A stretch of DNA of 64,000 bases from Rheum nobile (taxonomy: Eukaryota; Streptophyta; Magnoliopsida; Caryophyllales; Polygonaceae). The stretch's first letter is position 1, and every line of letters starts with the position of its first letter. The notes beneath the pieces are model-generated. The model was not told where the DNA came from and searched no databases. It saw nothing but the letters and a program-made list of their open reading frames with translations. The stretch covers positions 7,068,001 through 7,132,000 of the forward strand of contig WOAB01000619.1 of the NCBI GenBank assembly GCA_027886185.1. Reading direction: 5' to 3'. Below, piece after piece: positions 44,188 to 54,993 of the stretch. The position numbers were made by a program, and so were the translations under genes.

Positions 44188-46680
44188 GTTTCCTAATTTT
44201 TGATAATTGCAGTAGTGATTTGTATGAATGTTTTCAATCTTGACAGTTGGGTATTAATTAATATGTACAATGACGTAAGATTCATTGTCCTAAGCTTAAT
44301 CTGATTATTCAAATTGTGGGTCCCTATCAACCGTTCCTGAGTCTCACCTGCAATCACACACACGTGAGCGCCCTCAAACGTGTGAGTCACTGTTCTTCTC
44401 TGCGCTTTTCTCATACAATTCTCTTCCCGAGCTAATTGTTACTTGCAAGCAATTAATTGGTAAAGCTTGGATTTGGTTGAAGTAGTTGCAATTGTATCAC
44501 TCTTATCAGCAAATACCCACTCTTGAGCTCAGAAATCCGATTTTGATCTGTTGAATTTTGGATGACTGATATTGGTATTTGACTGCATTTGGGTTTCTTC
44601 TTGTTCCTAAAGGCTGCCTACAATCAGAAGACTGGTGTTATGTTAAGTGAAGAGAAAAAGCAAATGGAGTGTTGTATGGCTATATGCAATTATTCTTTTC
44701 TTCTTATGGCTCGCTTCTTAATTGCCCTCAAGCAGTTTATCCAGTGTCATGAGGCCCATGATCACCATCTTAGGCCAAATCAGACTTCAGAGCTCCTTGT
44801 CAATGCTTCTGAATCTTCTTCGACGGTGATGCCCGATACCCTTTGGTATATTTTTTGAGGTGAAGTTTCAATACCCTAATAAATTTGCACTTTCTGAACT
44901 CTAATTTGAATGGATATATGCTTTGTTGTTCATTTGTGTCATGGGGCTTCTGCAATCTGTTGTATTTAGAGTTGTCTGACATGCATTTTGCAGGAAATCA
45001 ATCATGCCGAAGCTGGTAGATTACGGGCTGAGCTTGTCAACAATAGAGGACAATTGATTTAACTTTTCCTTTTACTGCAAACCCTACTTGGAGCATTAAA
45101 AATATGAAATGAAGCATTAAAAATATAAAGCTAGCTATTTCGAGTTACTACTGAACAAATTTTCTCACAAACCTCTCAATTGTAAGTGTTTGTTTAAATG
45201 TTGAATGTGGTAACAGGATTTGAAGCAAGGGGGCTTCACACTCCCTCCAATATTGATCACTGGTCTGTGATTGGGGACAAATCCACTATAGAGGACTGGA
45301 CAAAGCTTTCATCGTGTTTTGAGTGTAACAAGGTTGCACTCCGAATGGAGGTGCTTTGTGATGATGATAGCGAAATCGTTTGTCCAGCAAGTGGAGTTGG
45401 AATCTACAATCTTGGATATTGGGCACGGTACGAAGTATTACATCGCTCTTTTACTCTATATTCCAGCTCTAATTGTCCTGCATGTATGGCTATACCGAAT
45501 GCCATTCATTATGACAAAATTACTTTGAAGAGGGTAATGTGATAACTTATAAAAATCAAAGTAAAATCACTGATGTAGACAAGTGTAAAGCTAATAGATT
45601 TGCTTGTATCAATGTTCCCAGAGCAAATGGGATTACTCTCCACTCTCAAAAATCAAAAGGTAATGCCATTTTCAATATGTTAACAACGAATTTACATTAA
45701 TTTCGTAATTCTAAGAAATATCTGATCTTCTCAAATATATGATGATATACTAGGGAGGTCCTCTTTAGCTAAAATTGCCCCTGGTTTTTAGGAATTTTTA
45801 GAATGTTAATCTAAGACAATTTTTGTGAAGCTATTAGGCAATTTTTAGAATGTTAAAATACGGTACTTCATGTTGTTAAAATTTTTATTATCTTGAACTC
45901 ACCATAAGAAAAGCATACGTAACTTCAAATGGTGGTTGTTTTATGGGTGGTGGGTATTCTAAAATTCCTGCATTAATATTTGGCATTCTCACTCTTGATC
46001 TGATTTGTTGCTAAACATTCTTTCCCCCTTTTCCCAACACCAGTATTCAACCTTATCCACAAGGTATGCACCAAAATTTTCACCCATCATTAATGAGTTC
46101 TTTCTATTGTGGTTTTCTTCTTATCCGAATTGTCAGTCTCTAGGGCCACATTCTACTTCCACGAACAAATTGGCCAGACTAAAGTCAACGCCAACAAATT
46201 ACATGTCGATTGAGCTCTTTAGAAGGGACTGGCCTGGTCTCCTCTATGAGTTGTGGTAGAGCACCTACAAGAAGTGGTCCATGTCACCATCTACATCACA
46301 TATCGATGTATACTATGAAAGACAAATAGTCAACGTCCGGAAAATTATAAATCTAACGCTAGGACCTCAACGTGTAACAAGTCTTCTTCGACTTGACAGA
46401 AGATGTACTCAATGTCAATTACTCAGATATAGGCCTACGTTACTACATGTAGCAAATTTTTGATATTGTAAATTATGGGTACTCAACTCTTGTAATATGA
46501 ATACTAAATCTACATTTCTTGTAAAATACAACATGAAAATCACTACACATATTAGAAGTACTAAATTTAATAATTGATTACACATGTACCACCTACAACC
46601 AATACTCTAAATTAAGAAACACGATATTACATGTAATAATTAATTACTTATTTAGTACCTAAACACGCTATTACAAGCAG
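44188..46680. other. Helitron 3' part with unassigned exon-like segments
   Basis: Candidate captured exons are 44610-44860 (AAYNQKTGVMLSEEKKQMEC), 45000-45060 (EINHAEAGRLRAELVNN after TTTTGCAG) and 45214-45429. The last is the best: GGTAACAG acceptor, open frame with GLHTPSNIDHWSVIGDKSTI and CFECNKVALRMEVLCDDD, and a CACG|GTACG donor. None is identified. From about 45700 the sequence is AT-rich Helitron body. Confidence 0.45.
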
Positions 46681-46681
46681 C

Positions 46682-46711
46682 CCCGCGTGGTAGCACGCGG
46701 GCCTCCCCTAG
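46682..46711 (+). other. Helitron 3' terminal hairpin and CTAG end
   Basis: An 8-bp perfect stem with a four-base loop at 46682-46701 is followed by CCTCCC and CTAG. This is the termination signal for rolling-circle transposition. Read-through past such a signal is one proposed way Helitrons gain flanking DNA. Confidence 0.88.
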
Positions 46712-49603
46712 TGATTAGAAAAGCAGGTTTTCCATTTTGCACATGATGTCATAGTATATATCTTTAAACCCTTTACGTACTTTGGGATTTGTCAATACGA
46801 TGCTCTATCTAATGTTCTTTTTCTTTGTATTTCTGTTTTAAGTGATCACATTCTATAGATTTTACATTTTTAGGCTAGCCTAAGTTATGATTCTAACTAA
46901 ATCAATAGCATCAACTTTACCGAAACATATTATTCATTGGTGTGAGATAATATTTAGGAATTCTTTTATTTTTTATGGATCAAAACAACCAAGACATCAA
47001 AATAGACACTGTTTTAATGGACAATATATAGGTCACCCAATGGACAAAATTCAAAGAAAGAGGTAACTATCTTTTTTCTACTCGTTTTCAAGAAACCATC
47101 TTTTATTTTCAAATTTACAGAAAACCACCTCTAATTTGACTCTCCTTTTCAACTAGCCACCCAAAACATAATTCCGTTAAGCTACCGTGAAAATAGGCTA
47201 ATCCGTTTTCCAAAACCATTTGGGAGTTTGATATGCACCGATTTCAACCTTCGTTCCTGAAATGTGTTGATTTCTTCAAAGGCATGGAGATTACCCGGCA
47301 GGCAACAACGTACTAGGTTCAATTTGAGTCTTCTTCACTAAGATTTGGTCGTTCGATCAAGGTTAGGTATTGTTCTGGAAATCAGTTTATATGTTCGATT
47401 TCATCTTTGTTCGACTCGAATTTGGGCGTTCGATCAATTAAGATTATTGTTTGAGTTGGGCTTTACTTTGTTGTTTCATTGAATTGTTCGCTTGTTGGTT
47501 TGATTAAGGAGATTGTAAGACTATAGGTGGCACCGGGAAAATCTCGTCTGAGGCGGCTCCGATGAGAATTTCATCTTCTTTTGGACTTTGAAGATTGGCG
47601 TCGGCCACCACTGTCAACATCTTGGTATCCGGTTCCACCACCAGCTCTGCATACCTTTCTCCCATTTTCCAATTCATCTTCTACTTAATTCACCCAATCA
47701 CCATCTATGGATATTTGAATGTGCACCCAATATTTGACGGTGGTTCGGAAGTAGGTTTGGGGTGGTTTCTTGAAAAGGAAATTCAAATAACAAGTGATTT
47801 TTTATAGTTTTGAAGTTTAAGGGTGGTTTATTGGAAGAAGGTTGAAATTACCCAACTATTTTTAACAAATTAACCATAGGCACAAAACAATACAATTGTG
47901 AAGAGTACAATATTAGCGAGTACAATATTAGCCTATGGAATTTCCTAGCTTCAATGGTAAAATATGGCTTACATTCACACTTCTAGAACACCAAAATGTT
48001 AAAAAGTAACATACATATTACAATATTACTACTTTACAGCCTTATGCTGAGAAGAACCATGCCATCAAACGTTCCAAATGTACAACAAATAGAAGTCGTG
48101 GTATTGCAACTTTCAATTCCATGGTAGTTCATTGCGGCAAAGTGTATAAAGCTCATTTTTGGAAGCTACCAACAACATATGAATCTTGTCAATCAGCCAC
48201 AACAAACATTCTCCTAAGAGGAAGAGACTCAATTGCAGAATTAGCATATTATTCGGCTAAGCTATACCTGCATTGACAAGTTCCACTCAATTGCAGAATC
48301 TAAATCATCTAAAATTTACAATTCCTCCAATGAACTGAACATTAAAAAATAAATGTAGAGCTCTATCCCCAAAATTCCTAGTAGGTACTATCCATGCTCA
48401 CGAGCAGTCAAGCTCTATGCAGAAACCAGTTCATTTCATAGAAATTGGCCTCTAAACATGCACTCCCACATGTTAGAAGGTCGTTTCTGTTTTATCCAGA
48501 GAAAATATTAGAGGCAGCTTCAATTAAGGGTTAGTACATGTGTGTGAAGAAAGGGAACAAAGATAAAAGGAGTGACAAGATCCTTGCTCCCAGTCACTTA
48601 CAGCCACAACCATGCGTTGCGATAACATTTTGGAAGGGTGAAGGAAAAGGGAAGCTAAAGGATGTGATTGAAGTTACTTACCATCTCTGAATAAAGGGAG
48701 GAAAGTAAGATAAGACATGGCTTCCTCAAGACCACTTCATCCACAGATGGATTAATCATATGATTCATATAACAAACCAAAGAGATCTGATCTCATTTGT
48801 AACTTCCTAATATCTTCAGAAATTTCAAATCACTCCAAGTCTCAAACCACATGAATGTGCTTCTGAAAATTTTAGCCAGATGACTATCACCAACATTCCC
48901 AGCCCCCTAAATTAGTTCAATCAAATCAACATCAAAGAAGAGCAATATGACACCATTGAAATGCATCAAAATCTCTCAGCCTCAGATGCAGAATCAAAAA
49001 GAGGCGAAGCAACAGTTTTATCCAATAATATCAACAGCATAAGATGGAAGGTGACAGTACTCCAGGATAGAGAAGAAGAAATGGAAGCTAGGGAAAGTGG
49101 GAAGAGGAGAGGAAGTGACTATCATTTCCAACACTTCAGCCTCTAGTAAGCAAGAGAAAACCTCGCTTGCTAGCCTTCCCCTTAAATGAAGATTATTAAT
49201 GAATATTCATCAATCTTCAAGATTTCACGGCAACACTAACTGTGCTGGCTAAGCTTCTAGTAAGCCAGCACCTGCTTCCCACACTTTTCACAATTTCTCA
49301 TGCCCAAATGATATGAAATGCAACCACAAATGTAGTCACAATTAACAATTTTCATCTAGTCCGACACCTTTAATCTATTCGTGCAGTAAAAGTACCATAA
49401 AACTGTTCTCAAATTCGGAATTCAAATGGGAAATAACAAATAGACCTCAAAGTCTCAAGCAGAACAGCAAAATACCATTGAAGCTTTCAGTAGAAGCTAA
49501 CGGTTGATCCAATTGTAGCAACATTATTGGAAACAAATCATATCCATGAACACATCATAAAAAAAGGAAGGGAAACCCTTCCGAAACACCATCTCGAAGA
49601 AAA
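46712..49603. other. Intergenic DNA, no gene recognised
   Basis: This moderately AT-rich sequence has only short frames. Those at 47595-47807 and 48961-49146 (plus) show no family resemblance or codon structure I trust. The right part, next to the ferredoxin-like gene, should include that gene's 3' untranslated region and polyadenylation site, but I cannot fix the latter. Confidence 0.45.
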
Positions 49604-50092
49604 TTAGGGGATGTCCCATGGCTTAGGCTCAGGAACAGCGACGACCATACCTTGAAGATCGTGCCCGATAACGACCTGGCAAGCCAACCTAGAGTCCTTA
49701 TTGAGAGTCCTCGATCTGTTGTTCCTCCTGAGCACGTACTTCTCATCGTAGGACGGCTGTGGGAGCTTCTGGAGCCACTCCTGGGCGATGTGAACCTCGC
49801 ACTCGGCGGAGCAAGCCTCGATATCCTCGAGACGGTGGGAAGCAGGATCAATCAGGCCGTGATTCGTTAGGGCTTTTAGCAGAGTTTGTCCAGAGAGGCC
49901 GATGATCTCGCGCTTGTTGCCATCTGGATCGATGACGGAGAGTTTCACGACTCGATCCGCAACCTTGGCGGAGCCGGTGTAGGGAGAGGGCACGGTGGCG
50001 GAGGAACGGGAAAAAACGAACTTAGCGAGGTGTGGGAGGACGGGAGAGCGTGGGATCTGCGAAGACAATCTTCGGAGACCGGCGACCGCCAT
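49604..50092 (-). CDS. Complex I-associated ferredoxin-like protein (C1-FDX type), mitochondrial
   Basis: A single-exon gene of 162 codons. I start at the Met at 50092 (MAVAGLRRLSSQIPRSP) because the 28 codons upstream look untranslated. The first 40 or so residues are rich in Arg, Ser and Ala with no acidic residue, as in a mitochondrial presequence. The body has a ferredoxin-like fold signature: VVKLSVIDPDGNKREIIGL, TLLKALTNHGLIDP, the Cys region EACSAECEVHIAQEWL, and RLACQVVIGHDLQGM near the C-terminus, ending PEPKPWDIP. This matches the plant protein that bridges the membrane and carbonic-anhydrase regions of respiratory complex I. Only three Cys sit where 2Fe-2S ferredoxins have four, as known for the family. 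It has no frame defect, unlike every other long gene here, and is probably functional. Confidence 0.88.
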   Translation of the reverse strand: MAVAGLRRLSSQIPRSPVLPHLAKFVFSRSSATVPSPYTGSAKVADRVVKLSVIDPDGNKREIIGLSGQTLLKALTNHGLIDPASHRLEDIEACSAECEVHIAQEWLQKLPQPSYDEKYVLRRNNRSRTLNKDSRLACQVVIGHDLQGMVVAVPEPKPWDIP

Positions 50093-50212
50093 TGTTAGGA
50101 AAAGCGAAAAAATGGAGGAGATGTGAACTCGGAAGTTGGGGATTTTCAGTTGCTGACCCGGACAACTCGCGGTCAAATGGCTAGGTTTTTTTTCTTTCTT
50201 TTTGGAATACTA

Positions 50213-50220
50213 GTTTATAT
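50213..50220 (-). promoter_or_regulatory. Possible TATA box of the ferredoxin-like gene
   Basis: The minus strand reads ATATAAACTA about 120 bases before the start codon, a reasonable distance for a short 5' leader. The whole region to 50750 is very AT-rich, so chance occurrence is easy. Confidence 0.35.
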
Positions 50221-51289
50221 TGATATTATTTTTTACTATTAAAAAGTTTATTGATTTTTACATTTTTAAAATATATTAGAAAATAAAAAATATATCTGAA
50301 AATATAAATGAAATTAAGATAATTATTATAATATAAAAAAAAATTATAAAAATAATCAATTAACAAAGATTAATGTGATTTCGACATTTTGTACATATAT
50401 AATATGTTGGATCAAGTCTTATATTTAGAAATATATGAATTAAAATTAAATTTGATTAAAATGTGACTAATTATATAAAAAATTAAAATATAATATTTAA
50501 AAAAATACCTAATAAATTTATCTAATATGAAATTCACGATCAAATATGAATAATCTATATATTAAAAAAAAAATCAGGATCATACCTAAAATATTTTATA
50601 TAAAAATAACAATAATAAAAATATATAATTTAATAATGTGAAATAGACATGTGACAATAACTAATATAACACAATGTCAAAATGACAAGCAATGTTAGCT
50701 ATGTTTTACTTTGAACCTAGAGTAAGTTTCTTTGTAAATTACACCCCTATATAATTTTTTTTTTCTTTACATTTTCTCTATCCTCCCCTCCGATTTCACC
50801 TTTTCAAATCCCTGATTGTTGTATGCCCCACCTCTCTCTCCCTCCCTCCATTCGAACCTTTGCATTGCCGTCTTCGTCATTCTCTTCGTCCTATAAGCTT
50901 TTGTTTTTCCTTATTGGCTTGTTTCATCAGCTTCTCCGTTCTTCCTTTGTCGCTCTCTTCGTCCTATAAGATTTCGTTTTCTGTTTTTTCTTTATCTTTC
51001 GCCATTTCTAGGGCTTATTGTAGTATATGTACTGATTTTGTATTTTGTGTGATGTTCTACTCTTTCGTTTTATGTTTTTCTTATTTGTATTCTTGTGTTT
51101 AATTCATTTTTTGATGTTAGGTTTGATGTGGATTACGTGATGTGATTCTGAATATTGCGAATTGTCATCATTGCTTTTGTCGCCTATTTGTGTTTGATGA
51201 ATCTCTATTATTATAGTTGTTTGAGTTTGTTCTAGTAGTAGTTTGTTTATGCTCTATTTATCACTAACAATTTATGTTATGGTATTAGT
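50221..51289. other. AT-rich upstream and intergenic DNA
   Basis: 50221-50750 is extremely AT-rich. A pyrimidine-rich stretch at 50750-51060 with CTCTTCGTCCTATAAG repeated twice resembles a plant 5' leader on the plus strand, but no following gene was found. Confidence 0.45.
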
Positions 51290-52085
51290 GTGTTAGAATT
51301 TCCATCAAGATGTTATTGGTGACAGTAGTATACTATCACCAATCAATGATTTATGAGATTTTGGTGATAGTAGTAGTGTGATGACAGTGTTTTGCAAGTG
51401 TGATTAGACATTCGTATGTGTGAATCGTGTGATGACAAGGTTTATCTTAATGATTTGGTGAAAGTTGTAGCAATAGTTTATGGGATTTATTGGTGACACT
51501 AGTAGTAGTGTGATGACGGTGTTTTGTAGTGTGATTACACCTTATTATGCGTAATGACAGTAGTAGTTGTAGTGTGATGATAGTGTTTTGCAAGTGTGAT
51601 TACAGATTAATATGTGTGATGACAATGTTTTATAAGTGTGATTACACATTAGTATGTGTGATGACAGCAACAGTAGTAGTAGTAGTAGTGTGATATAGTG
51701 TTTTGCACATGTGATGACAATTTTTATGTTCATGATAAGTTGCTAATATTGATGACAATATTATGTAATGACAATTTGATGATAATGTTTTTCAAGTGTG
51801 ATGACAATGTTTATTTTGATTTTACATTGCTAATGTTGATGGCAGTCATGTGATTATAGTTTGTATGTGTGATGAAAGTGTTTATGTTCCTGATTACTTG
51901 TTAATATTGATGACAATATTTATGTAATGACAATTTGGTAATTTGATGATAATTTTTAGGTGTGATTAAACATTAGTATGTGTGATGACATTGTTTATTT
52001 TGATTTTATATTGCTAATGTGTGAAGACAATACGTGTAATTACAGGTTGTATGTGTGTTGACAATTTTTATTTGCTTGTTATCTG
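51290..52085. repeat. Imperfect TGTGATGACA minisatellite
   Basis: Many variants of AGTGTGATGACAATGTTTT occur with spacing of 25-60 bases, mixed with TAGTAGTAG microsatellite runs (for example 51674-51690). No coding signal is present. Confidence 0.65.
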
Positions 52086-52149
52086 TTGATAGGTTACAGA
52101 TCGAAGCAAAGGCATTTTCATGGTTCAAAAGAGCTACATGGTGCTTACA

Positions 52150-52403
52150 AGTGCAAATATTACACATAGATGGATATCATCAAACTTATTGAGGAGCATC
52201 TCCCCGTTACTGATTGGATGCGTATATGTGAGGGCGTTCTTGGTCCTATTTTGACATGGGGAGATAGTATGAAGTTTTTGACTCAGTTAGTTCATTACTT
52301 CCTTCTCCATGAGCTGGGAGAAAGGAGCGCCGCCGCTGTCGAGACACCATGGACGCAACCGCGCCAACATCGGGCCATTCCGTCGTCGTTTGAGCCGGTG
52401 TAG
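52150..52403 (+). pseudogene. Possible DUF1985-type transposon gene relic
   Basis: The frame MDIIKLIEEHLPVTDWMRIC, followed by LGPILTWGDSMKFLTQLVHY and FLLHELG, resembles the start of the DUF1985 domain (...CFG.LL......F..QLVH.LLLRE), found with Ulp1 proteases in some Mutator-like elements. The match is short and breaks off near 52320. It could equally be an unrelated frame. Confidence 0.35.
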
Positions 52404-52840
52404 GGCCAGTCGAAGTCGGTCATGATTTTCTCAAAAAATGAGTGCTCATGTCCAGTTTGCACCCACTTAGCGCCAACCTGGATGCTCTGATCGCCGCTAC
52501 CAATCACCTCCGGTAAAATCTTGCAACTTCATGAGTCCGTAGCTTTCGGCCTCGCCCCGTTTGGACTATGTTTGAACCCGTACGAGCCGTTCAAAGTAGG
52601 CTTGTTGAAGATTGAAATGTGAAAATTTTCTGGAGTTATGCGTGAACAACTTATATAACTGGAGTTTTCCGGCGTCGGTGGAGACAATATGATGAGAATT
52701 AAGGTCACCAAGGGGACCTTTCTTCTCTATGAGGGCTAGATCGTGTCCAAGCTTGCCTTCTTCTCCTTCCTATGCTTGTTGGATCTTCAAATGGAGCTTG
52801 AGAGGTGGCTTGAGTCGAGGGAGAGTGGAGGCGTCGAGGG
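52404..52840. other. Unassigned sequence before the gypsy element
   Basis: GC content is higher than to the left. Minus-strand frames (for example SIQVGAKWVQTGHEHSFFEK) look protein-like but match nothing I know. It may be a fragment of another element. Confidence 0.35.
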
Positions 52841-53599
52841 TGATGCGAACAACCCCTGAAGTGTCGTTGCAATCGTAGGATCTTCGTTTCCTCAAGCTTG
52901 TAGTCGATTCTCCTCTTGCGTAGCCAAAAAGATGGCTTTCTGGGAGGTGCGTGAAACAGGCCAAACTCGTCCAAAGAGATGGACGTAGGGATCAACGTGA
53001 TGATCGCGAGATACCGAAGAGATGGTGTTTGATTGCTCGAAGCGATGAGCTATGGGATAGTAGATCCTTGGGATCGTAGGGATGATGCAAGGGATTTTGG
53101 AAAGGAGTATGACTCAACTTTAATTCTCAAAATCAGCATAACATTACAAACTAGGGTTCTCTAGCTTAAATAACTACTTAGAAATAATAATAAAATAATA
53201 ATAAGTTTAGAAATAAAACGCCGAAGTCGCTAACGCCCGGACCAAATTCCGCGGGCGCGGAAATACTTCCGCGGTCGCGGTTTCCCTTCTGTAAAAGACG
53301 CGAGCGACAGAAATAATTCCGCGGGCACGGAAATACTTCCGCGGTCGCGGATTCCCTTCTGTAAAAGACGCGAGCGACAATAGCAAATCTGCGGTCGCGG
53401 CTATGTCTTCTGCGGTCGCGGAAAACGTTCTGTAGAGCCATCCGCCAGTGTGATATTCCGCGGTCGCGGGAATGGTTTCCGCGGTCGCGGGAATGGTTTC
53501 CGCGATCGCGGGAATGGTTTCCGCTGTCGCGGAAACGCTTCTGTTCTGCTACTCTGCGTCTGGCTCTCCTCGGCGGGGGGCGGCTAAGGCGGGACCTCA
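52841..53599 (-). repeat. Gypsy 3' LTR (left)
   Basis: The start is fixed by the match to 59419. The end at ...GACCTCA is inferred: the next minus-strand bases, GAAGGGTTGGG, can serve as a purine tract. 53240-53545 holds about ten copies of an inverted repeat of the type TTCCGCG-GT-CGCGGAA. Confidence 0.7.
53255..53545. repeat. Array of CCGCGGTCGCGG inverted repeats
   Basis: About ten copies with 7-bp arms and a GT centre alternate with spacers such as TTCCCTTCTGTAAAAGACGC (twice) and GAATGGT (three times). On the element's sense strand the core reads GCGACCGC. Confidence 0.85.
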
Positions 53600-54993
53600 C
53601 CCAACCCTTCATAGGTCAAGAGAAGGACCCATTTAGGACTAGATGAACCTGAGTCACTTGCGTAAGCCCGAGAGACTAATGATTGAGTCACGCGTTCCAT
53701 TGCCCTTGCGCGAGCTCTTGTTATCGGGCCATTCGAGCGCACTCCCATTGCTTCCTCTTCGTCCTTCGCCGTCATCAAGGGGGTCATGGAGCTATCAATC
53801 TCCCCTTCTTGGCAGCGAAGCGTCCCCGCTTCGTCCTCGTCGTCAAAAGTAGGAGGCGTATAAGGAGAAAGATCAGCGACATTGAAAGTAGGATGCGTAC
53901 CATAGTCATCGGGTAAATCTAAGCGGTAGGCGTTGGCCCCAAGGCGTTGTAGCACCTAGAAAGGACCATCACCTCTTGCATCCAGCTTGTGACGTCGTTT
54001 CAATGGAAAGCGTTCCTTGCGCAAGTGCAACCAAACCAAGTCGCCTGGCTCATAGACAGCCGGACGTCAGTTTTTGTTGCGTTGCGCTGCTATCTGCTCG
54101 GACCTCCGCTCCGGCTGCTGCCTCGTCCTCTCATGGAGGGCCTTGACCTTGTCCGCACGCTCCACTCCCTTGATGCTTTCCTTTTCCTTCATTGGCCGTG
54201 GTACTAGATCCAAGGGGGTGAGCGGATTGAGGCCGTAGACCACCTGGAAGGGAGTCTTCTGCGTAGCCGAGTGCATGGACCTGTTATAAGCAAATTCAAC
54301 AAAAGGCAAGCACTCTTCCCACTTGAGGAGGTTAGACTTTAACATAGTACGCAATAAAGCACCTAAAGTCCTATTAGTAACCTCCGTCTGGCCGGCCGTC
54401 TAGGGGTGATAGCTAGTAGAAAACAACAACTTAGTCCCCAGCTTGGACCATAAAGATTTCCAAAAATAACTCACAAATTTAGCATCACGATCCGACACTA
54501 TACTCCTAGGAATGCCATGCAATCTAACAACATGCTCAAAAAATAAAGAAGCAATCTCAGAGGCATTATTAGTAGTCTTGCATGCAATGAAGTGAGTCAT
54601 CTTAGAAAACCTATCAACTATCACAAATATCGAGTCCCTCCCCTTCTTAGACATGGGCAAACCAGTGATAAAGTCATACTAATATCCTCCCATGGGTTGT
54701 CCGGGATAGGCAAAGGGGTATACAATCCTTAGGGACTCGACCTAGACTTAGCATGCACACAAGTAACACAAGCCTTGCAAAAACGTGTAACATGATGCAA
54801 CATTTTAGGCCAATAGAAATGTTCCTTTAATGCAGCCAACATCTTAGGAATACCAAAATTTCCTCTACCTTCAAGATGAGTAAGTAACACATACCTGCGA
54901 GAAAAGGGCATCAACAACCACATTCTCCTTAACTTTCTTGTACATGACCACATAGGGGAAGGTCTCCATGAACTCCACCCATCGTGCATGGCG
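53584..54993 (-). pseudogene. Gypsy integrase and C-terminal tail, broken
   Basis: Pieces in order: the zinc-binding region (LEGRGNFGIPKMLAALKEHF, CKACVTC) and the catalytic core (IFVIVDRFSKMTHFIACKT, VSDRDAKFVSYFW, TSYHP-stop-TAGQTEV). These are followed by EECLPFVEFAYNRSMHSAT, VYGLNPLTPLDLVP, then FNVADLSPY and PITRARARAMERV. Stops fall at HP-TAG (CAG in relatives), near 54064 and at GPF-TAG-VLQR (CAG in relatives). The frame ends at 53584, inside the inferred LTR, as happens in several gypsy lineages. Confidence 0.85.

Larger units (their letters stand above)
38892..46711 (+). mobile_element. Non-autonomous Helitron carrying host gene fragments, 7.8 kb
   Basis: The 3' end is canonical: a perfect 8-bp stem (CCCGCGTG/CACGCGGG) with a GTAG loop at 46682-46701, six bases, then CTAG at 46708-46711 followed by T. 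The 5' end TCTATCCTACTATAAAAG at 38892 follows an A, as expected for insertion between A and T with no target duplication. There is no Rep or helicase sequence. Inside are exon-like fragments of at least four unrelated host genes, all on the plus strand and several with splice sites, which is typical Helitron gene capture. The 3' end is firmer than the 5' end. Confidence 0.8.

Noticed and set aside
47595..47807. Small ORF of 70 codons between the Helitron and the ferredoxin-like gene
   Set aside because: It has no homology that I recognise, in AT-rich DNA with many equal-sized chance frames.
50860..51102. Hydrophobic ORF of 80 codons (plus strand)
   Set aside because: It arises from a pyrimidine-rich tract read as Ser, Leu and Phe codons. 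It has no typical membrane-protein pattern and no downstream continuation.
53178..53612. Arg- and Asp-rich frame in the left gypsy LTR
   Set aside because: It is a translation of the CCGCGGTCGCGG array (repeated NHSRDRG), not a protein.
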